Source: Sphingomonas sp. OV641 (lineage in GTDB: Bacteria > Pseudomonadota > Alphaproteobacteria > Sphingomonadales > Sphingomonadaceae). Taken from it: a DNA stretch of 28,993 nucleotides. The translations under genes and the position numbers were made by a program. This document shows positions 16,968 through 26,219 of the stretch, piece by piece. Every line of letters starts with the position of its first letter. Position 1 is the stretch's first letter. Under the pieces are notes generated by a model. That model was not told the origin of the DNA, did not search any database, and saw nothing but the letters and a program-made list of their open reading frames with translations. The DNA is taken from positions 1 through 28,993 of the forward strand of contig NZ_FNZB01000014.1 in assembly GCF_900109205.1 (NCBI RefSeq). Reading direction: 5' to 3'.

Positions 16968-17794
16968 GCCGGGCGGGGGATGACAAGATGCCCATCGGCA
17001 CGACGGCGGGCACGCCGCAGGTGCTGCTGGCGCATCATCTCAAGCAGCTCAAATTGCCCACCGTGCTGCGCGAGTATGAGAAGCTGGCCCGGGAATGTGC
17101 GCGCGATGGCGTGGATCATACCCGCTATCTTCTGCGCCTTATCGAGCTGGAACTCATCGACCGGGAGCGGCGCACGGTGGAGCGCCGTATCCGCGCCGCC
17201 CGGTTCCCGGCGGTCAAGAGCCTGGACACCTTCGACTTCACGGCCATCCCCAGCCTCAACAAGATGCTCGTGCTCGAACTGGCGCGTTGCGAGTATATCC
17301 TGCGGCGGGAAAACATCATCGCGCTGGGCAACAGCGGGACAGGCAAAACCCATGTAGCGCTCGCCCTGGGCTTGGCCGCCTGCCAGAAGGGCTTCAGCGT
17401 CCTGTTCACCACCGCTGCCGCCCTGGTGAACCAGTTGATGGAGGCCCGCGATGAAAAGCGGCTCCTGAGGATGCAGCGCCAACTTGCCGCCGTAAAACTG
17501 CTGATTGTCGATGAACTGGGCTATGTCCCGCTCTCGCCGACGGGGGCCGAACTGCTGTTCGAAACCTTCTCCCAGCGCTACGAGCGCGGCTCCACGATCG
17601 TGACCTCAAATCTACCCTTCGAGGACTGGACCCAGGTCCTGGGCTCTGAGCGGCTGACTGGCGCGCTCCTTGATCGCCTTACCCACCACGTCAGCATCCT
17701 GGCCATGAATGGCGACAGCTACCGGCTCAAGCAGTCTGCCCGCCGCCGCCGCACCGCCGGGGCGGACCAAAACCAGGCCACCACGCCCGACTGA
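16964..17794 (+). CDS. istB: IstB ATP-binding transposition helper
   Basis: A 276-residue AAA+ protein. Walker A is G-N-S-G-T-G-K-T-H-V-A, Walker B L-L-I-V-D-E-L-G-Y-V-P, with S-T-I-V-T-S-N-L-P-F and the terminal N-G-D-S-Y-R-L-K-Q motif. It overlaps istA by four bases, as expected for the family; an alternative ATG is at 16988. It is clearly a different lineage from the istB at 5781-6509, so the window hosts two distinct IS21 types. Confidence 0.93.
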   Translation: MSRAGDDKMPIGTTAGTPQVLLAHHLKQLKLPTVLREYEKLARECARDGVDHTRYLLRLIELELIDRERRTVERRIRAARFPAVKSLDTFDFTAIPSLNKMLVLELARCEYILRRENIIALGNSGTGKTHVALALGLAACQKGFSVLFTTAAALVNQLMEARDEKRLLRMQRQLAAVKLLIVDELGYVPLSPTGAELLFETFSQRYERGSTIVTSNLPFEDWTQVLGSERLTGALLDRLTHHVSILAMNGDSYRLKQSARRRRTAGADQNQATTPD

Positions 17795-17811
17795 AATGCC
17801 GAAAACGGCCA

Positions 17812-17847
17812 ATATGCAAAGGGCCCCGATCGGGGCCCTTTGCATAT
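17812..17847. terminator. Perfect 36-bp palindrome after istB
   Basis: The arms begin ATATGCAAAGGGCCCC and meet at a central GATC, so every base of 17812-17847 is mirrored. The GC-rich core bounded by AAA and TTT fits a bidirectional terminator 17 bases beyond istB, protecting the element or its neighbours from read-through. As DNA it could also extrude a cruciform. Confidence 0.7.
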
Positions 17848-17916
17848 CATCCGCGCCACATTCACTGGCCTGCTTTTACTCCGCCATGCTGGCCTAAAAT
17901 CCGACCGCCGTTGACA

Positions 17917-18092
17917 GGCGCAGCCTTGTGCCATCGGGCATACCGGCAGGCCGAGAGCGTTTTGCCGACGCCCGCTGGGCCATGACACAGGCCGATGTAG
18001 CGATGCTTCCGAACGGCGTCGGCGAACTCGATGAAGCGGCGGTGCTCTTGGGTCGAGATGAAGCTGGTCGCGCGCGTACTGCCGGCGGTCAT
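17917..18092 (-). pseudogene. tniB: TniB-like ATPase, 3'-truncated by IS21
   Basis: The first 58 codons of a TniB/MuB-type AAA+ transposition protein, starting at the ATG at 18092, which overlaps the tniA stop (TGATG). Walker A is kept: [11 protein letters not shown], followed by R-Y-A-R-W. The IS21 right end at 17916 cuts it off; the open frame runs on into the IS to 17862. Without the rest of TniB the Tn-type module cannot transpose by itself. Confidence 0.8.
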
Positions 18093-19579
18093 CAGTCGCC
18101 CTCATAATAGGTGCGTAGCTTCGGCCGGCTTGGTGGCGGCGCCGGAGTCGCTGCGGAGACCGGCGCCAATTCAGGCAATCGCGCCGGTTTCGCGATCGGA
18201 GCCGGAGTGCGCAGGATCGCTGGAAGATAGTCTATAACGCTCGATTGCTTCTCCCTGATCTCCTGCCGCAGGCGACGCCGATGCGCGATCCGCGCCGCCT
18301 GGATGTCCTTTAGGGTGACACTGTTCGCGGCATGATCCGCATCGATCGCCCGGCACAGGAACACGTTGCGATGGAACACGCGGACTTCGCCCATGTCGCG
18401 GGGGTCGTAGCGGATCGTCACCGGCTCGCCGACGTAGGCTGCCAGCGTCGGATCGAAGTAGCGCAATCCCTCGAAGCGGATGCCGTCGCGGTGAACGGTG
18501 CGGGGCTTGGCGACCATGACCAGCAGCATGTCCAGTTCGGCAAGCGTCTCCGGCATCCGGGGCAACCAGCCATCGCCCCGCCATGCGGCTATCGGTGCCG
18601 CCCCGATCGAACGGTGGGGACGCGCATTATAGGTCGAGATGATCCAGGCGCCGATCGCCGCGTCCAGTTCGGCCAGTGAAAGGGCCGGTGGGGATACCGT
18701 CTTGCCGGCGCGCAGGTTGCCGGGGAGTTCGGCCAGCAGTTCGGTGTTGATGGTCCGGAACAGCCGCTCGATCTTGCCACGCCCCTGCGGACGGGCGACG
18801 GCTGAGTAGATCAGCCTGATACGCAGATCGGCCGCGGCCTGTTCGAGGTGGAGGCTGGTGAAGTCCGATCCGTGATCGACGTGCAGCACATCGGGAATGC
18901 CGCACACCGGCCATGCCGGATCGGCCTTGCGCCAGATGGCCTGGCGCAGCGCGAGCGACGTATTGAGCGCGGATGGCGCGCCGAGAAACACCATGTAGCC
19001 TGCGATCACGCGGGAATGATCGTCCACCACCGTCGTCAGCCACGGCCGTGTCGGCCTGCCACGAGCATCGAGGATGAGGATGTCGAGTTCGGTGTGGTCG
19101 GCCTGCCAGATCGCGTTCGGGCGATCGGCGCGATGACGATGGACCATCTCGTATTTGTCGCGGAAAGCGGCAGCGCCCTCATGCGCGAGCGTCAGCATCG
19201 CAGGATCGATCCGGCGCACGATATCGCGAACGCTGCCGTAGGACGGCGTGTGCCATCCATATTCGCTAGCGACATGCACAACGCGACGATGGATGGTTGC
19301 GATCGAGGCCGGCGGCTTCGTCAGCGCCATGCCCTGGATCAGTTGGACCAGACCGTCCGGGAACGTCCGTGTGCCAGCTTCCGGACGAAGCGGCCGCGCG
19401 AGGCCCATTGGACCGTTGGCGGTATAGCGAGCGAGCCATCGCTGGACGGTGCGCAGCGAAACACCGGCATCGGCCGCGACTTTGGCCAGCGACGCGCCAC
19501 CATGCAGATGGGCGCGAAGTGCCGCCATTCGCCGCGCCACCTCCGCGCCTCCTGTCTCCGATCTTCGACCATCCGCCAT
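18092..19579 (-). CDS. tniA: TniA-type DDE transposase
   Basis: A 495-residue Mu/Tn552/Tn5053-type transposase. The N-terminal helix-turn-helix has [12 protein letters not shown]. The DDE core shows W-Q-A-D-H-T-E-L-D (first Asp), [11 protein letters not shown] (second Asp region) and [11 protein letters not shown] (Glu). A Mu-type beta-barrel region follows, with [13 protein letters not shown] chose the ATG at 19579 because AGGGGG lies nine bases upstream; the frame is open to 19885. It normally works with TniB and TniQ; here TniB is cut and TniQ is absent. Confidence 0.88.
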   Translation of the reverse strand: MADGRRSETGGAEVARRMAALRAHLHGGASLAKVAADAGVSLRTVQRWLARYTANGPMGLARPLRPEAGTRTFPDGLVQLIQGMALTKPPASIATIHRRVVHVASEYGWHTPSYGSVRDIVRRIDPAMLTLAHEGAAAFRDKYEMVHRHRADRPNAIWQADHTELDILILDARGRPTRPWLTTVVDDHSRVIAGYMVFLGAPSALNTSLALRQAIWRKADPAWPVCGIPDVLHVDHGSDFTSLHLEQAAADLRIRLIYSAVARPQGRGKIERLFRTINTELLAELPGNLRAGKTVSPPALSLAELDAAIGAWIISTYNARPHRSIGAAPIAAWRGDGWLPRMPETLAELDMLLVMVAKPRTVHRDGIRFEGLRYFDPTLAAYVGEPVTIRYDPRDMGEVRVFHRNVFLCRAIDADHAANSVTLKDIQAARIAHRRRLRQEIREKQSSVIDYLPAILRTPAPIAKPARLPELAPVSAATPAPPPSRPKLRTYYEGD

Positions 19580-19675
19580 GGTGATCGCCCCCTGTCCGAT
19601 AGAGGATCGTTCAGCGGACTCGGCCGGTCGATCTCCAACAGCACGGAAAGCGGCCGAAAGCCGAGTCTCACATAG

Positions 19676-19685
19676 ATGGTACCAT
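19676..19685. promoter_or_regulatory. Palindrome between tniA and resolvase (possible res/operator)
   Basis: ATGGTACCAT is a perfect 10-bp palindrome inside the looser palindrome ACATAGATGGTACCATATGT. It lies in the 147-base divergent region, where a resolvase would bind to recombine and repress itself. The role is inferred from position. Confidence 0.4.
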
Positions 19686-19690
19686 ATGTT

Positions 19691-19726
19691 TTGCGGTGAT
19701 GGGGCCTTATACGTTACACTCCGGCT
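19691..19726 (+). promoter_or_regulatory. Candidate promoter for the resolvase
   Basis: TTGCGG (19691-19696) and TACACT (19715-19720) are spaced 18 bases apart. Transcription would start at or next to the ATG at 19727, implying a leaderless message; no ribosome-binding site is visible there. Confidence 0.35.
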
Positions 19727-20320
19727 ATGACGCACACGCTGATCGGCTATGCCCGCTGCTCGACCGACAAACAGGACCTTGCCGCCCAGCATGACGCGCT
19801 GCTCAAGCTCGGGGTGGCGGCCGATCGCATCTACACCGACAAGGGGCTCACCGGCACGAACCGGGATCGCCCCGGCCTCGACCAAGCACTAGCCGCAGTA
19901 CGAAGCGGCGACACGCTGGTAGTGCCCAAGCTTGACCGGCTCGCGCGATCAGTTCCGGACGCGCGCGCGATCGGGGACGGCCTTGCTGCCCGTGGGGTGA
20001 AGCTACAGCTTGGTGCCAGCGTCCACGATCCGGCTGACCCGATGGGTAAGCTGTTCTTCAACATCCTTGCCACCTTTGCCGAGTTCGAGGCGGACCTCAT
20101 CAAGCTCCGCACCCGCGAGGGCATGGCGGTCGCCCGCGCTAAGGGGAAGCTGCGTGGGAAGAAGCCCAAGCTGTCCGATCGGCAGCAGAAGGAGCTTCGT
20201 CGCATGTACGATACCGACGACTACTCGATCAGCGACCTCGCCGAGCTGTTCTCGATTTCCCGGCCGACCGTTTATCGAACGCTCGGCAGGCATGCTGCCA
20301 CAGCGGCGGCAGCGGCATGA
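19727..20320 (+). CDS. Serine resolvase of the Tn module
   Basis: A 197-residue small serine recombinase. The catalytic Ser is in I-G-Y-A-R-C-S-T-D-K-Q. The conserved D-K-G-L-T-G-T-N-R-D-R-P-G-L segment, V-V-P-K-L-D-R-L-A-R-S and F-A-E-F-E-A-D-L-I are present, and the C-terminal helix-turn-helix reads I-S-D-L-A-E-L-F-S-I-S-R-P-T-V. It would resolve cointegrates at a res site, most likely in the tniA-resolvase gap. It reads away from tniA. Its stop overlaps the next gene (ATGA), so a passenger gene is translationally coupled to it. Confidence 0.9.
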   Translation: MTHTLIGYARCSTDKQDLAAQHDALLKLGVAADRIYTDKGLTGTNRDRPGLDQALAAVRSGDTLVVPKLDRLARSVPDARAIGDGLAARGVKLQLGASVHDPADPMGKLFFNILATFAEFEADLIKLRTREGMAVARAKGKLRGKKPKLSDRQQKELRRMYDTDDYSISDLAELFSISRPTVYRTLGRHAATAAAAA

Positions 20321-21111
20321 ATCTCACCGAACAACAAGATGCGAGTAGTGCTCGCCGCTTCGACTTCATCCTTCGCCAAGGGCTGTGGCTGGTTTCACTT
20401 CTAGCATCCATCACGCTGCCCGTTGTTTACTTTTCACGTCCGTTTGCGCCGGTTACACCCGGCCTCACCAGTATTCTCGGTTGGGGTAGCCTCTTAGGCG
20501 TGATAGCTGGCTTGGGGTCTGCGGCTTTTTATGTTCCTCTGATGCGGCGTCAGTCTACCATTGGCCGCATCGGTTATTGGCTTACCTCGGCCATGATGGG
20601 TGCTTTCGCCGGTTGGGCAGCACTGGGTCTGCTGAATGACCGTGGTGGCACCCCTCTCGGAGATGTCGAACTGCCGATCGCCCGCGTCGAGCAGGCAGGT
20701 GATCAGTTCAGCATTTATACTATGCTACCTTCCTCACCCTCAAATATTATGCGGATATCATCGACCGAAATCATTGGCCTTCCTGTTGCCGGCCAATGCC
20801 TGTTCGGCAGATTGCGACGTGGTCTGTTCGCGGCTTCCTGGCTGTCGCGCCTTTCGGTTACGTCATGTTCGGCAAAGCGAGGTGAAGCAGGAACGAACGT
20901 GCTGATGCCGATAAATCGATGGATGGACTGGCGCTGGCACAAACCACGATCCTTCAGGCTGGACGGATCTCACCAAGCCTATGATGAGGCCCTTCCTCAG
21001 AGCGCAACGTGCCGGACCGAGCGGGAAAGCTGGCTTTATCAGTGCTTCCCCAAAGGAGCAGGCCGCAGGAGGCGACAATCAGTGATGTCACTTCGTGACA
21101 TTTACCGCTGA
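20317..21111 (+). CDS. Membrane protein of unknown function, C-terminal part doubtful
   Basis: The frame encodes 264 residues. The first 110 look real: three membrane segments (L-W-L-V-S-L-L-A-S-I-T-L-P-V-V-Y-F; G-S-L-L-G-V-I-A-G-L-G-S-A-A-F; M-M-G-A-F-A-G-W-A-A-L-G-L-L), and an ATGA overlap with the resolvase. After about residue 150 the composition becomes odd (Arg/Trp/Ser-rich). Another frame at about 20800-20890 then reads like membrane protein (I-A-T-W-S-V-R-G-F-L-A-V-A-P-F-G-Y), so a frameshift is likely. No family recognised. Confidence 0.45.
   Translation: MNLTEQQDASSARRFDFILRQGLWLVSLLASITLPVVYFSRPFAPVTPGLTSILGWGSLLGVIAGLGSAAFYVPLMRRQSTIGRIGYWLTSAMMGAFAGWAALGLLNDRGGTPLGDVELPIARVEQAGDQFSIYTMLPSSPSNIMRISSTEIIGLPVAGQCLFGRLRRGLFAASWLSRLSVTSCSAKRGEAGTNVLMPINRWMDWRWHKPRSFRLDGSHQAYDEALPQSATCRTERESWLYQCFPKGAGRRRRQSVMSLRDIYR
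21085..21101. promoter_or_regulatory. Perfect palindrome upstream of the resolvase-RM operon
   Basis: ATGTCAC (21085-21091) and GTGACAT (21095-21101) surround TTC. The arms end 72 bases before the resolvase start. It could be half of a res site or an operator for the operon. Confidence 0.45.
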
Positions 21112-21144
21112 AAGCTACAGTCATGAATTTCCAAGGGTTTGCGT

Positions 21145-21166
21145 GTGTCAGAATCCCGTGTCAGAA
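21145..21166. repeat. 9-bp direct repeat just before the resolvase
   Basis: GTGTCAGAA occurs at 21145-21153 and again at 21158-21166 (13-base period). TGTCA also forms the arms of the nearby palindrome, so these may be binding sites of one protein, for example resolvase subsites. Confidence 0.5.
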
Positions 21167-21173
21167 CGAGGGC

Positions 21174-21749
21174 ATGCAAATCGGCTATGCGCGGGTGTCC
21201 CGCGGTGATCATCAGGACCTAGCTGCCCAGCTCGCAGCGCTCACCGCAGCCGGGTGCGATCCGGTGTTCCAGGAAGAGGCCTCGGGCGGCCAGGTTGATC
21301 GGCCCGAGCTGGCGAAAGCAATCAAGAGCCTGCGGCCGGGCGACGTGCTGGTGGTGTGGAAGCTCGATCGGCTGTCGCGTTCGCTGCGTGACCTCCTGTT
21401 CACCCTGGAGGCGGTTACCGCAGCCGGCGCCGGCTTCCGGTCGCTGACTGAGGCGGTGGATACGACGACGGCTGCAGGTCGGTTGATGACGCAGACCTTG
21501 GGCGCCTTCGCCGAGTTCGAGCGTGCCATGATCCGCGAGCGGACCATGAACGGGCTGGCGCATGCCCGCAAAGCCGGGCGGCATCTTGGGCGTCGGCCCA
21601 GTCTCACCGGCCAACAGCGTGCCGAGATCATCATCAAGGCAGAATCCGGGCAAGGGTCGCCTTCGCAGCTCGCCAGCCTGTTCCGTGTATCGCGCTCGAC
21701 CGTGCAGCGTGTCCTTCGTGAGCATCGCAACCGATCGGCTGCCGCATGA
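21174..21749 (+). CDS. Serine resolvase/invertase leading the RM operon
   Basis: A 191-residue small serine recombinase, Tn3/Hin type. The catalytic Ser is in I-G-Y-A-R-V-S-R-G-D; V-V-W-K-L-D-R-L-S-R-S-L-R-D-L and G-A-F-A-E-F-E-R-A-M-I-R-E-R are present, and a helix-turn-helix at the end reads A-S-L-F-R-V-S-R-S-T-V. The start at 21174 places the catalytic domain at the N-terminus and has GAGGG just upstream. Its stop overlaps the methylase start (ATGA). It may be the leftover of a transposon or integrate the restriction-modification cassette, and could also control its expression by binding upstream. It is distinct from the resolvase at 19727. Confidence 0.9.
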   Translation: MQIGYARVSRGDHQDLAAQLAALTAAGCDPVFQEEASGGQVDRPELAKAIKSLRPGDVLVVWKLDRLSRSLRDLLFTLEAVTAAGAGFRSLTEAVDTTTAAGRLMTQTLGAFAEFERAMIRERTMNGLAHARKAGRHLGRRPSLTGQQRAEIIIKAESGQGSPSQLASLFRVSRSTVQRVLREHRNRSAAA

Positions 21750-23523
21750 GCCTCGCTCCCGCGCTTCCGCGCAGCCTGCCTGCAGACCTTGAGGCGCAAC
21801 GCTACGAGCTGGCCCGCGCGCGCCAGCTTGCGCGCGCATGGGCGGAGACGCTGCCCGAGCCACGGCGTCGCGACATGGCGGCGCTGTTCACACGCATTGC
21901 GATCGACACCTACCAGGCGGAGGCTCGGCCCCACGCCAAGCTCAGCGTGCCATTCGCCAAGCCCTATGGTCGCCTTGATCGCGCCGTTGCCGAGCTGGCG
22001 CAGGTGGTGGGCCGGGAAGCGGCACCGCTACCGGTCATAGAGGCGGCTTACTTCCTGACCGGCCTCTACACGACCTTGCTTCACGCCCGCGAGCGCGGTG
22101 CGCTTGGCGCCTTCTACACCCCGCCGGCGCTGGCGAACCGGCTGCTCGACATGGCCGAGGAGCAAGGGATCGATTGGACCCGTGCCCGCGTGCTCGATCC
22201 GGCGAGCGGTGGGGGTGCGTTCCTGCTGCCCGCAGCCGAACGGATGATCGCCGCCCTTCCCGCGGCCGAGCCGGCGATCGTGCTCCGGCAGATCGGCACG
22301 CGCCTGGTCGGGCTGGAGCTGGACCCCTACGCGGCCGGCTTTGGTCAGAACGCGGTCGAGCTGCTGCTGGCGGATGTGACCGCGGCTGCAGGCAGGCCGG
22401 CTCCCGCCGTCGTGCGCGTTGCCGACACGCTGGATGAGGCACCTGCAGCCCGCTTCGACCTGGTGATCGGCAACCCGCCCTATGGCCGCGTCACCCTCAC
22501 CCCCGAGCAGCGCCAGCGGTTCGCACGCGGCCTCTACGGGCACGCCAACCTCTATGGGGTGTTCACCGACATTGCCGTTCGCTGGGCCAAGAAGGGCGGC
22601 ACGATCGCCTATCTGACCCCGACCAGCTTCCTCTCCGGCCACTACTATTCCGCGCTGCGCGAGCTGATCGCCAAGGAGGCGCCCCCGGTTGCGATCGACT
22701 TCGTACACGCGCGCCGCGGCGTGTTCGAGGACGTGCTGCAGGAAACGCTGCTCGCCGCCTACAAGCGCGGCGCCAAGCCTGGCCGCGCCCAGGTCCATTA
22801 TGTCGAGGTGGCGAACGAGCGTGAGGCGCGCGTCATCCGCAACGGCACGATCGGCCTCCCCTTCCCTGCCTCGCAGCCGTGGCTGGCCCCCCGTGAGCCG
22901 CGCCACAGCGCCCTGATCGCTGCGGCCGAGGCGATGCCGGCGCGGCTTGCCGATTGGGGCTACAGCGTGTCGACCGGCCCCTTGGTGTGGAACCGCTACA
23001 AGGATCAGATGCGCCTTCGCCCCGCCCGCGGTGTGCATCCGCTGATATGGGCGGAGGCGGTATCGGCGGATGGCCGGTTCGCGTTCCGGGCCGAGAAGCG
23101 CAATCATGCGCCCTACTTCAAGATCGAGCGTGGCGACGCCTGGCTGCTGGTCGAGGAGGCGTGCGTGCTCGTCCAGCGCACCACCGCCAAGGAGCAGGCA
23201 CGGCGGCTGATCGCAGCCGAGCTGCCGGCCGAGTTCATCGCCCAGCATGGCGGAGTGGTGGTCGAGAACCACCTGAACATGGTGCGGCCCACTGCCCGGC
23301 CGGCAGTATCGCCAGCGACGGTTGCGATGGTACTAAACAGCCGGATCGTCGACCAGCTCTTCCGCTGCATCAACGGTAGCGTTGCGGTTTCGGCTTTTGA
23401 GATGGAGGCGCTTCCCCTCCCCTCGCCCGATGCAATGCAAGGGGTGGAGGCGCTGGTCGCGCGGGGGGCTGGCAGCGCCGAAATCGAGGGCGAGCTGGCG
23501 CGGCTCTACGGGCAGGTGGTGGC

Positions 23524-23527
<4 letters not shown>
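21746..23527 (+). CDS. Type II N6-adenine DNA methyltransferase (Eco57I-like)
   Basis: A 593-residue adenine methylase. Motif X region is G-A-F-Y-T-P-P-A-L-A-N-R-L, motif I V-L-D-P-A-S-G-G-G-A-F-L-L-P, and motif IV I-G-N-P-P-Y-G, which marks an N6-adenine enzyme. A long C-terminal part should hold target recognition. It lies in the order X-I-IV of the gamma class. With the adjoining BsuBI/PstI-type endonuclease it forms a type II system; known members of that endonuclease family recognise CTGCAG, but specificity here is inferred. It is coupled by ATGA overlaps to the resolvase and the endonuclease. A long opposite-strand frame (22028-23272) is a shadow. Confidence 0.92.
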
Positions 23528-25245
<1,718 letters not shown>

Positions 25246-25251
25246 TCAAAA

Positions 25252-25261
25252 GGGGGGGGGG
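25252..25261. repeat. G10 homopolymer at the IS3 remnant boundary
   Basis: Ten consecutive G residues, the only such run in the window, placed exactly where orfA homology ends. It may be a slippage site, a recombination scar or a sequencing/assembly weakness. Confidence 0.85.
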
Positions 25262-25275
25262 ATATCAGTCCAGGC

Positions 25276-25407
25276 ATGGCTGTCGAAATCCTGCTCCTAC
25301 TACGGGCAATCTCCAGCCCGCAGAAACGCAAGCTGGTGACGGCCGAAGTCGACCGGCTCGGGTTTGAGGTTTGGGACTTGAAGGACGCAGCCAATGCATC
25401 TCGATAA
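25276..25407 (+). CDS. Small hypothetical protein
   Basis: A 43-residue frame with a hydrophobic start (M-A-V-E-I-L-L-L-L-R-A-I) and R-L-G-F-E-V-W-D-L-K-D-A near the end. Its last 14 bases overlap the start of the next gene. It has no clear ribosome-binding site and the frame is open upstream into the IS3 remnant, so it may be the 3' end of a gene truncated there. Confidence 0.3.
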   Translation: MAVEILLLLRAISSPQKRKLVTAEVDRLGFEVWDLKDAANASR

Positions 25408-25918
25408 GCGCCGGCCCGCAGGGGGGCGTCGTGCCGCTAAGATGGCCGTCGGCATGATCGCTCTGGCGGGCTTGTCGGTTCAGGCGAGCGCCGCCACTGC
25501 CCCTTCGCTCGCGCAGCCGACGCCTGCTCAGGCCCAGGCTGTCGATAGGGCCTTTGCTACGGCACCGGCGCCGTTGAAGGCGGACGTAACCGCGGCTCTG
25601 GCGACGCTCCGGCCTTACGTCGTCACTCTGATGTGCGTGCAAGACGACATGGCGACGAGAGGGTTGATCGAGAAGTTCGTCGGATCGCGGGGCACCACCA
25701 TGTTTAACGGCTGGTCGGGCGCCATGTCGTCGGCGAAGCGTATGCGGCACCACGACGTGGCAGGCTGCCTCAGCGTCACTCGCATCCAAAACTGGCGGCG
25801 GATCGCCGTCAACGAGTTCGCCTTCAATATCCTGTTCACGGCTGACGACAGCGGCGAGAGCTACCTATGGCAGAGCAAGGTTCACAAGGAGCCCGATGGC
25901 ACGTGGCTGATCGCCTGA
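25394..25918 (+). CDS. Exported protein of unknown function
   Basis: A 174-residue protein beginning with a basic stretch and a hydrophobic core (M-A-V-G-M-I-A-L-A-G-L-S-V then Q-A-S-A-A-T-A), a plausible signal peptide cleaved near residue 34. The mature part has two Cys (L-M-C-V-Q-D-D and V-A-G-C-L-S-V) and ends with strands reading F-N-I-L-F-T-A-D-D-S-G-E and W-Q-S-K-V-H-K, rather like an NTF2-type fold. AAGGAC lies nine bases upstream of the ATG at 25394, supporting that start over the inner Met. No family recognised. Confidence 0.6.
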   Translation: MHLDKRRPAGGRRAAKMAVGMIALAGLSVQASAATAPSLAQPTPAQAQAVDRAFATAPAPLKADVTAALATLRPYVVTLMCVQDDMATRGLIEKFVGSRGTTMFNGWSGAMSSAKRMRHHDVAGCLSVTRIQNWRRIAVNEFAFNILFTADDSGESYLWQSKVHKEPDGTWLIA

Positions 25919-26219
25919 TCCCCAGGGCTAGGCGGTGCCGTGGCGATCGGGATAGTTCCCCATGGTGGCCAGGTCAGTCAAACAACGCAGCGCCGCCAAC
26001 CAGCCCACGCGTTCGGCGGCGCCCGGCGCCAAGCCTGATGTCCACATCTTCATGTCATATTCGCTAAAGACGCGGCAGCGCAGGCGAAGCTCGCTACTCA
26101 CCTAGCGCCATGGCGACGTGATGGTGTCGCTCTGCTGCCAGTATCCCGCCAACAAGCCGGCGGGTGCTCAAAAGCACCCGTGCTCGCCAGCGACCCGATT
26201 TTACGGTATGCTCGCGACG
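25919..26219. other. Intergenic region before the first AAC(3)-like gene
   Basis: About 300 bases with no convincing gene. It holds the hairpin at 26161-26180. Frames that cross it have no recognisable sequence or ribosome-binding site. Confidence 0.5.
26161..26180. promoter_or_regulatory. Hairpin in the leader of the AAC(3)-like gene
   Basis: CGGGTGCT and AGCACCCG form a perfect 8-bp stem with a CAAA loop, 40 bases before the gene start. There is no T-run, so an attenuator or mRNA leader structure is as likely as a terminator of the upstream gene. Confidence 0.4.

Larger units (their letters stand above)
15361..17916 (+). mobile_element. Complete IS21-family element
   Basis: It runs from TGTGCAGGGCGGTGACAAAC at 15361 to TTGACA at 17911-17916. 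Reversed, the right end reads TGTCAACGGCGGTCGG; it aligns with the left end at the same spacing through GGCGG and AGGCCA. Each end holds two related units: left 15368-15391 and 15415-15438 (G-G-C-G-G ... A-T-G-G type), right near 17866-17885 and 17888-17916. It carries intact istA and istB. The flanks share no target duplication and belong to different genes (glycosyltransferase left, tniB right), so it marks a deletion or recombination. The exact left boundary is inferred from the repeat pattern. Confidence 0.7.

Noticed and set aside
22028..23272. 414-codon frame opposite the methylase
   Set aside because: It mirrors a conserved methyltransferase and has no motif or ribosome-binding site.
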